Both the position numbers and the translations under genes were made by a program. This document shows positions 59,290 through 64,000 of a stretch of 64,000 nucleotides of DNA, piece after piece (the first letter of the stretch is position 1; every line of letters begins with the position of its first letter). The notes beneath the pieces were generated by a model. The model did not search any database. It saw only the letters and a list, made by a program, of their open reading frames with translations, and was not told the DNA's origin. Origin of the DNA: Rhodopseudomonas boonkerdii (GTDB lineage Bacteria; Pseudomonadota; Alphaproteobacteria; Rhizobiales; Xanthobacteraceae); NCBI RefSeq assembly GCF_021184025.1, contig NZ_CP036537.1, positions 4,402,001 to 4,466,000 on the forward strand, written 5' to 3'.

Positions 59290-60198
59290 ATGCGCGGCGT
59301 ATTTGTCGATGCCAGCGAAGAACTGGCAGCTATTCTGGAACGGCTGACGCAGCCAGGCGACATCGCGGTCAGAATCAATCGCGACGAGGACATCAAGTCC
59401 ACCGATCTGCCGAAAGTGCTGGATGGCGCCGAGATCGCCATCGTCGACCACACCTATGTGCCGACCGATGTCGCAGAGCAGTGCACCGGCCTGAAGCATA
59501 TCGTGTTTCTCGGCACCGGCGCGCGCAGCTACATGAACATCGAGGAGCTCGCTGCGCTCGGTATCGAGGTGCATCTGATCCGCGGCTATGGTGACACGGC
59601 CGTCGCCGAATGCGCCATCGCGCATATGTGGGCGGCCGCACGCGGCCTTGCCGAGCAGGATCGCGAAATGCGGGCGGGCAACTGGTTGCGCGATGAAGGC
59701 ATGGAACTGACCGGCAAAACCATCGGCCTGATCGGTTTCGGCGGGATCGCCGCTGAAGTCGCGCGCATTGCGCTCGGCTCGGGCATGAAGGTGCTGGCCT
59801 GGAACCGGTCGCCGAAGAGCCATTCCGGTGTCGAATTCACGGACATGGAGACGGTGCTGGCCAGGAGCGACGTGGTGTCGATCCATCTGCTGCTCAATGA
59901 CGAGACCCGTGGCATGATCACCCGCGAGCGCATCGGCCAGATGAAGAAGGGCGCGATCCTGGTCAACACCGCACGCGGCGCGATCGTGGATCAAGCCGCG
60001 ATGATCGACGCCCTGCGGTCTGGCCATCTGCGCCATGCCGGCCTCGACGTCTTCGAGATCGAGCCGCTCCCGGCCGGCCACGTGCTGACAACGATCCCGA
60101 ACGTGACGCTATCGTCGCACTCGGCCTTCCGAACGCCGGAAGCGAGCATCAATCTGATCGATGCAGCGTGGAAGCACTGCCGGCGAATTGCTGGGTAG
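59290..60198 (+). CDS. D-2-hydroxyacid dehydrogenase (NAD-dependent)
   Basis: This 302-residue protein has the family's split catalytic domain and central NAD fold: GKTIGLIGFGGIAAEVARIA, AWNRSP as the end of beta 2, INTAR-type VNTARGAIVDQAAMIDAL, GLDVFEIEPLPAGH with the acid Glu, and SSHSAFRTPEA with the catalytic-region His. It would interconvert a 2-oxo acid and a D-2-hydroxy acid. ATG 59290 follows GGGGGG. It forms an operon with the carbamoylase-like gene. Confidence 0.88.
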   Translation: MRGVFVDASEELAAILERLTQPGDIAVRINRDEDIKSTDLPKVLDGAEIAIVDHTYVPTDVAEQCTGLKHIVFLGTGARSYMNIEELAALGIEVHLIRGYGDTAVAECAIAHMWAAARGLAEQDREMRAGNWLRDEGMELTGKTIGLIGFGGIAAEVARIALGSGMKVLAWNRSPKSHSGVEFTDMETVLARSDVVSIHLLLNDETRGMITRERIGQMKKGAILVNTARGAIVDQAAMIDALRSGHLRHAGLDVFEIEPLPAGHVLTTIPNVTLSSHSAFRTPEASINLIDAAWKHCRRIAG

Positions 60199-60210
60199 AC
60201 CGCAACCTCC

Positions 60211-60310
60211 GACCTCACCCTGAGGAGCCACGCACTTGCGCGGCGTCTCGAAGGATGGCCGCGCGCCCCCGTGGTTCGAGACGGCGCAAGAGCGCCTCCT
60301 CACCATGAGG
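60211..60310. repeat. CTCACCCTGAGGAG / CTCCTCACCATGAGG repeat element
   Basis: CCTCACCCTGAGGAGCC, GGCGTCTCGAAGGATGGCCG, GTGGTTCGAGACGGCGC and CTCCTCACCATGAGG follow in order, as in the copies at 32107 and 29078. It lies between converging genes. Confidence 0.85.
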
Positions 60311-60326
60311 GCTCTACGGAGTGCTG

Positions 60327-61397
60327 TTACTCCACCATCTCTGCAACGGCCTTGCCGCACGCGGTCGTATCGGCCTGCCCCCCGAGGTCACGCGTGCGCA
60401 GCGTGCGTTCGGCGAGTGTGCGCTCGATCGCCTTGACGATGGAATCGGCAGCTTCCTTCTCGCCGAGATGCTCCAGCATCATCGCACCGGACCAGATCAT
60501 GCCGATCGGGTTGGCGATGCCCTGCCCTGCGATATCCGGCGCCGATCCGTGCACGGGCTCGAACACCGACGGGAAATCACCGGCCGGATTGATATTGCCC
60601 GACGGCGCGATGCCGATGGTGCCGGTGCAGGCCGGACCGAGATCCGACAGGATGTCGCCGAACAGGTTCGAGGCCACCACCACGTCGAACCGGTCGGGGT
60701 TCATGACGAAATGCGCGGTGAGAATGTCGATGTGATACTGGTCCCACTTCACGTCGGGGTAGTTCTCTCCCATCGCCTTCACGCGCTCGTCCCAATACGG
60801 CATGGTGATCGCAATGCCGTTCGACTTGGTCGCCGAGGTCAGGTGCTTCTTCGGCCGCGACTGGGCGAGATCGAACGCGAATTTCAGGATGCGATCGACG
60901 CCGGTGCGGGTCATCACCGTCTGCTGGGTGACGAATTCGCGATCCGTGTCGGGGAAGCTGCGGCCGCCGACCGCCGAATATTCACCTTCGGTGTTTTCAC
61001 GAACCACCCAGAAGTCGATGTCACCGGGCTTGCGGCCGACCAGCGGGCACGGCACGCCCGGCATCAGGCGCACGGGGCGCAGGTTGACGTATTGATCGAA
61101 TTCGCGGCGGAACTTGATCAGCGAGCCCCATAGCGAAATGTGATCGGGAATCTTCGCCGGCAACCCGACAGCGCCGAAATAGATCGCATCGTGCTTGCCG
61201 ATCTGGGCTTTCCAGTCGTCCGGCATCATCTGGCCGTGCTTCTCGTAATAGTCGTAGGACGAGAAGTCGTAATGGTCGAATTTCACCTTCACGCGGTGCT
61301 TCTTGGCGACGGCCTCGAGCACGCGCAGACCTTCCGGCATCACTTCCTTGCCGATGCCGTCGCCGGGGATGACTGCAATCCGATATTCCTTGCTCAC
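60327..61397 (-). CDS. Tartrate / D-malate dehydrogenase-type decarboxylating dehydrogenase
   Basis: This 356-residue isocitrate/isopropylmalate-family enzyme has IAVIPGDGIGKEVMPEGLRV, WGSLIKFRREFDQYVNLRPV, RENTEGEYSAVGG, DVVVASNLFGDILSDLG (metal Asp) and EPVHGSAPDIAGQGIANPIG. The Arg-rich substrate loop and RENTEGEYS resemble TtuC/DmlA, which oxidise tartrate or D-malate, rather than LeuB. Start is GTG 61397 with AAGGAAA upstream. It may use a product of the neighbouring hydroxyacid genes. Confidence 0.88.
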   Translation of the reverse strand: MSKEYRIAVIPGDGIGKEVMPEGLRVLEAVAKKHRVKVKFDHYDFSSYDYYEKHGQMMPDDWKAQIGKHDAIYFGAVGLPAKIPDHISLWGSLIKFRREFDQYVNLRPVRLMPGVPCPLVGRKPGDIDFWVVRENTEGEYSAVGGRSFPDTDREFVTQQTVMTRTGVDRILKFAFDLAQSRPKKHLTSATKSNGIAITMPYWDERVKAMGENYPDVKWDQYHIDILTAHFVMNPDRFDVVVASNLFGDILSDLGPACTGTIGIAPSGNINPAGDFPSVFEPVHGSAPDIAGQGIANPIGMIWSGAMMLEHLGEKEAADSIVKAIERTLAERTLRTRDLGGQADTTACGKAVAEMVE

Positions 61398-61531
61398 GTG
61401 AGGTTTCCTTCGCCAGTTGGATTGCCGGCAGGTTTGGACCAAAGCCGGCGCGCGATCAACGGTGCAGTGCAATGTTGACGTCATTTGGCGCGGCGGCATA
61501 ACTCGGCTGTCATTACGAGCGGAGGCATTCG

Positions 61532-62305
61532 ATGGATCTTCATCTGCGCGGCAAGCGCGTCCTGATCACCGGCGCCTCCAAGGGCATCGGCGCGGCGGCG
61601 GCCGAAGCCTTTGCCGAGGAAGGCGCCCATGTCAGCCTCGCCGCCCGTAATGTCGGGAAAATGCAGGCGCTGGCCGAAAGCCTGAGGTCACGCCATCAAA
61701 TCGACGTCACCGTCCACGGCGCCGATCTGCGAAATGCCGAGGATCTGGCCGCGCTGGCGACCGCTTCCGCTGACATCGACATCCTCGTCAACAATGCCGG
61801 CGACATTCCTGGCGGCACGCTGGACAAGGTGGACGATCCGACCTGGCGGTATGCCTGGGAGCTGAAAGTGTTCGGCTTCATCAATCTGACACGGCTGATC
61901 TATGCGCAGATGAAAGCGCGTGGCGGCGGCGTGATCGTCAATGATATCGGTGCGGCCGGCGAGAAATTCGACGCAAATTACATCTGCGGCAGCGCCGGCA
62001 ACGCGGCGCTGATGGCCTTCACTCGCGCGCTCGGCGGCAAGAGCCTGCAGGACAATATCCGCGTCGTCGGCATCAACCCTGGCCCGGTGGCGACCGACCG
62101 CTACATCACGCGCATGCAGGCGCAGGCGAAGGCACAACTGGGCGATGAAAGCCGGTACCCTGAACTGGAGCAGAATCTTCCGCTCGGCCGCGCCGCCAAG
62201 CCGCGCGAGATCGCCGACCTGATGGCGTTTCTGGCCTCGGACCGGGCGGGATACACCTCGGGGGTCATCTATACGGTGGATGGCGGATGGAGCGCCGGGT
62301 GGTAA
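61532..62305 (+). CDS. SDR-family protein lacking the usual Ser-Tyr-Lys set
   Basis: This 257-residue protein has an intact cofactor motif VLITGASKGIGAAAAEAFAE and NNAGDIPGG. At the active site it reads NDIGAAGEKFDANYICGSAGN: the Tyr is kept, but the Lys of YxxxK is Ser and the Ser position, about 13 residues before Tyr, is Asn or Asp. The rest (INPGPVATDRY, GVIYTVDGGWSAGW) is normal. It may belong to a divergent SDR branch with another mechanism. The gene is divergent from the tartrate-dehydrogenase-like gene. Confidence 0.85.
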   Translation: MDLHLRGKRVLITGASKGIGAAAAEAFAEEGAHVSLAARNVGKMQALAESLRSRHQIDVTVHGADLRNAEDLAALATASADIDILVNNAGDIPGGTLDKVDDPTWRYAWELKVFGFINLTRLIYAQMKARGGGVIVNDIGAAGEKFDANYICGSAGNAALMAFTRALGGKSLQDNIRVVGINPGPVATDRYITRMQAQAKAQLGDESRYPELEQNLPLGRAAKPREIADLMAFLASDRAGYTSGVIYTVDGGWSAGW

Positions 62306-62317
62306 GCGCTCTCGCTA

Positions 62318-62343
62318 ACCTCTTCCCGCGAGCGGGAGAAGGA
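62318..62343. terminator. Hairpin between converging SDR and ispE
   Basis: ACCTCTTCCCGC and GCGGGAGAAGG pair with small mismatches. It is another CCTCTCCCCGC-family palindrome and probably ends both transcripts. Confidence 0.55.
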
Positions 62344-62346
62344 AGA

Positions 62347-63276
62347 TCAGCTCAGCGCGCCCGCATGCACCCACCACAGCGGATGCGTGAGCTGGATCGC
62401 ATGCGCGGCGCGCTGTGCATCCGTGTCGTTGTCGAACAGCGCAAAACATGTCGCCCCGGAACCCGACATGCGAGCCAGGCGCACGCCTTCGGCGGCGCCA
62501 AGCGCGGCCAGCACGTCGCCGATGATCGGCTCCACCTTCAGCGCAGGCGCTTCGAGATCGTTGGTGCCGGCGCTGACGGCAGCGATCCAGTCATCGACCG
62601 ATGCACCTTCGCTCGGCCATGACGGAGCGCGCAACACATCGCCGGGGCCGACACGGAGCTGACCATTCTTCAGGCCGAGTTCCTGAAACACATCCTTGGT
62701 CGCCACCGGCACGCGCGGATTGACCATCACACAAGGCAAACGCGGCATGTTGAGCTGGAGAAGGTTTTCACCGACCCCCGTCATCACGCAGGCATGCGAC
62801 TGCACGCAGACCGGCACATCGGCGCCAGTCAGACGGGCGACATCCATCACGCGGGGATCGTCAAACTCGAGATTATTGGCCCGCACAAGAAGGCGCAGAG
62901 CCGCGGCGGCATCCGCCGAACCGCCGCCGATGCCGGCGGCTACCGGCAGGTGCTTGTCGAGCGCGAAGGTGCCGAAGGTCAGACCCTCGATATGCTCGCC
63001 GAGCAGCCGCGCCGCCTTGATCACGAGATTATCGGCGTTGTCACCGCATTCGGCGGCGCGCGGGCCCGCGGCCATCAGTGCAAGATCGCCACCCGGCGAC
63101 AGCGTCAGCCGGTCGGCGCAATCAGCGAAGACCACGACGCTTTCGAGGTCATGATAGCCGTCTGCACGCCGTCCGATGACACGCAGGGTCAGATTGACCT
63201 TGGCCCGCGCCTGCTCCTCCAGAGAAGCCCCGCCTTCCCGAGCAGGCAGCCCAGTGCCCGCCGATGCCCCCGTCAT
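62347..63276 (-). CDS. ispE: 4-diphosphocytidyl-2-C-methyl-D-erythritol kinase
   Basis: This 309-residue GHMP kinase has ARAKVNLTLRVIGRRADGYH at the substrate side, the ATP loop HLPVAAGIGGGSADAAAALR and MSGSGATCFALF near the C-terminus. It phosphorylates CDP-methylerythritol in the MEP isoprenoid pathway. ATG 63276 starts four bases after the TPR gene's stop, so the two are co-transcribed. The unusual 19-residue N-terminal lead (MTGASAGTGLPAREGGASL) precedes the domain. Confidence 0.94.
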   Translation of the reverse strand: MTGASAGTGLPAREGGASLEEQARAKVNLTLRVIGRRADGYHDLESVVVFADCADRLTLSPGGDLALMAAGPRAAECGDNADNLVIKAARLLGEHIEGLTFGTFALDKHLPVAAGIGGGSADAAAALRLLVRANNLEFDDPRVMDVARLTGADVPVCVQSHACVMTGVGENLLQLNMPRLPCVMVNPRVPVATKDVFQELGLKNGQLRVGPGDVLRAPSWPSEGASVDDWIAAVSAGTNDLEAPALKVEPIIGDVLAALGAAEGVRLARMSGSGATCFALFDNDTDAQRAAHAIQLTHPLWWVHAGALS

Positions 63277-63280
63277 ACGA

Positions 63281-64000
63281 TCAGCCGCCTTTGTCGTTGT
63301 CTTTCTTCGCCTCCGGCTTGTCGGCCGAAGCCGCCGCCGGAGCCGTTTCATTCAAACTGCAGCCTTCCGGCTTTTCGCCACCGTCCGGCACGCATTTCTG
63401 CATCTTGGCCTCGATCTTCGGCAGCTCTTCCGCTTCCGGCTTCAGATCCTTGGCATGCTGCCACTGGAAGCGGGCTTCCAGCTTGCGGCCGACGCGCCAA
63501 TAAGCATCGCCCAGGTGATCGTTGATCGTCGGATCTTCCGGCTTGAGATCGATGGCGCGTTCGAGATTTTTGACCGCATCCTCGTAATTGCCGATGCGGT
63601 AATAAGCCCAACCGAGCGAGTCGACGATGTAACCATCGTCCGGACGTTGTTCGACCGCGCGCTTGATCATCTTCATGGCATCATCGAGATTGATGCCCTG
63701 GTCGATCCAGGAATAGCCGAGATAGTTCAGTACATGCGGCTGCTCCGGCTGCAGTTCGAGCGCCTTTTTCATATCGACTTCAGCCTTGGCCCACTGCTTG
63801 GAACGCTCGAGGCAAATGCCGCGGAAATAGTAATAGACCCAGTTCGGCTTGTCCTGGTTGGCGGCGACAACGTCGATGCCCTTGGTGTAGGTCTCGGCGC
63901 AATCGGTGAACTTCTTCCTGCCGCGCTCGATATTACCGAGCGCCATGATAGCTTCGAGATCCTTCGGATCGCTGGCGGTGACGTCCTTCAGGAGTTTGAT
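63281..64000 (-). CDS. TPR-repeat protein, N-terminus outside the window
   Basis: The frame is open to the last base (64000), so the ATG at 63946 is internal. At least four tetratricopeptide units are visible, among them AKAEVDMKKALELQPEQPHV, YSWIDQGINLDDAMKMIKRA and LGWAYYRIGNYEDAVKNLER, followed by a C-terminal tail rich in Ala, Glu and Lys with two Cys. TPR superhelices hold protein partners. Members found before ispE in Rhizobiales are probably exported or membrane-linked, but the signal region cannot be seen. Confidence 0.85.
   Translation of the reverse strand: MKLLKDVTASDPKDLEAIMALGNIERGRKKFTDCAETYTKGIDVVAANQDKPNWVYYYFRGICLERSKQWAKAEVDMKKALELQPEQPHVLNYLGYSWIDQGINLDDAMKMIKRAVEQRPDDGYIVDSLGWAYYRIGNYEDAVKNLERAIDLKPEDPTINDHLGDAYWRVGRKLEARFQWQHAKDLKPEAEELPKIEAKMQKCVPDGGEKPEGCSLNETAPAAASADKPEAKKDNDKGG

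Noticed and set aside
9608..62343. CRISPR array or transposon ends formed by the repeated palindromes
   Set aside because: Copies are scattered singly, not in regular repeat-spacer order, and no cas or transposase gene occurs in the window.

Overview
The window is high-GC chromosomal DNA of an alphaproteobacterium, most likely of the Bradyrhizobium / Rhodopseudomonas / Afipia / Tardiphaga group (Nitrobacteraceae). This rests on the GC-rich codon use, the abundance of branched-chain-amino-acid-type (HAAT) ABC transporters, genes typical of that group (a TIGR02301-like secreted protein, DUF6285, a btaA/btaB pair, an ispE-TPR pair) and several families of intergenic palindromes. I see no phage, plasmid, transposase, rRNA or CRISPR locus. 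One tRNA gene, tRNA-Pro(CGG), is present.

Layout. 1-3718: an acetylpolyamine-amidohydrolase-like enzyme (cut by the window edge), GabT and an M20 deacylase. 3794-4207: a small secreted protein. 4992-9601: a complete five-gene HAAT transporter. 9640-11731: divergent btaA and btaB for the betaine lipid DGTS, with Pho-box-like repeats between them, then a UPF0104 membrane protein and a small unknown gene. 13315-24826: a catabolic island. Eight minus-strand genes (Rieske oxygenase, glutamine-synthetase-like ligase, substrate-binding protein, amidohydrolase, LivHMGF-like transporter) face a plus-strand FAD reductase and an IclR regulator across a 304-bp region carrying repeated GAAC/GTTC dyads. 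24976-32084: housekeeping and small genes (a CHMI-like isomerase, a 42-residue membrane protein, tRNA-Pro, TsaC/Sua5, an FAD-linked D-2-hydroxyacid dehydrogenase, GNAT, YedK, Nudix, HAD). 32226-42555: an acyl-CoA region (acyl-CoA dehydrogenase, two crotonases, DUF6285, APH-type kinase, SDR, Baeyer-Villiger monooxygenase, nitronate monooxygenase, a thiolase-like protein). Its kinase/DUF6285/dehydrogenase trio resembles the Pseudomonas levulinate (lva) module. 42646-47050: an RND efflux pump with its adaptor. 47476-51238: a four-gene threonate pathway (ltnD, otnI, otnK, otnC). 51252-56901: a third HAAT transporter, apparently co-transcribed with a DUF1445 putative hydro-lyase. 57037-62305: a LysR regulator, an M20 N-carbamoylase-like hydrolase, a D-2-hydroxyacid dehydrogenase, a tartrate/D-malate-type dehydrogenase and an SDR lacking the usual catalytic residues. 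62347-64000: ispE and a TPR protein cut by the window edge.

How it fits together. Most of the window takes up and breaks down small nitrogenous, hydroxy-acid and acyl compounds. Three full HAAT transporters each sit beside candidate catabolic enzymes. Divergent regulator/operon pairs (IclR at 22.5 kb, LysR at 56.9 kb) suggest substrate-induced control. The least explained unit is the ligase/Rieske/amidohydrolase/transporter island. I infer gamma-glutamylation-assisted oxidation of an amine, but the substrate cannot be read from the sequence.
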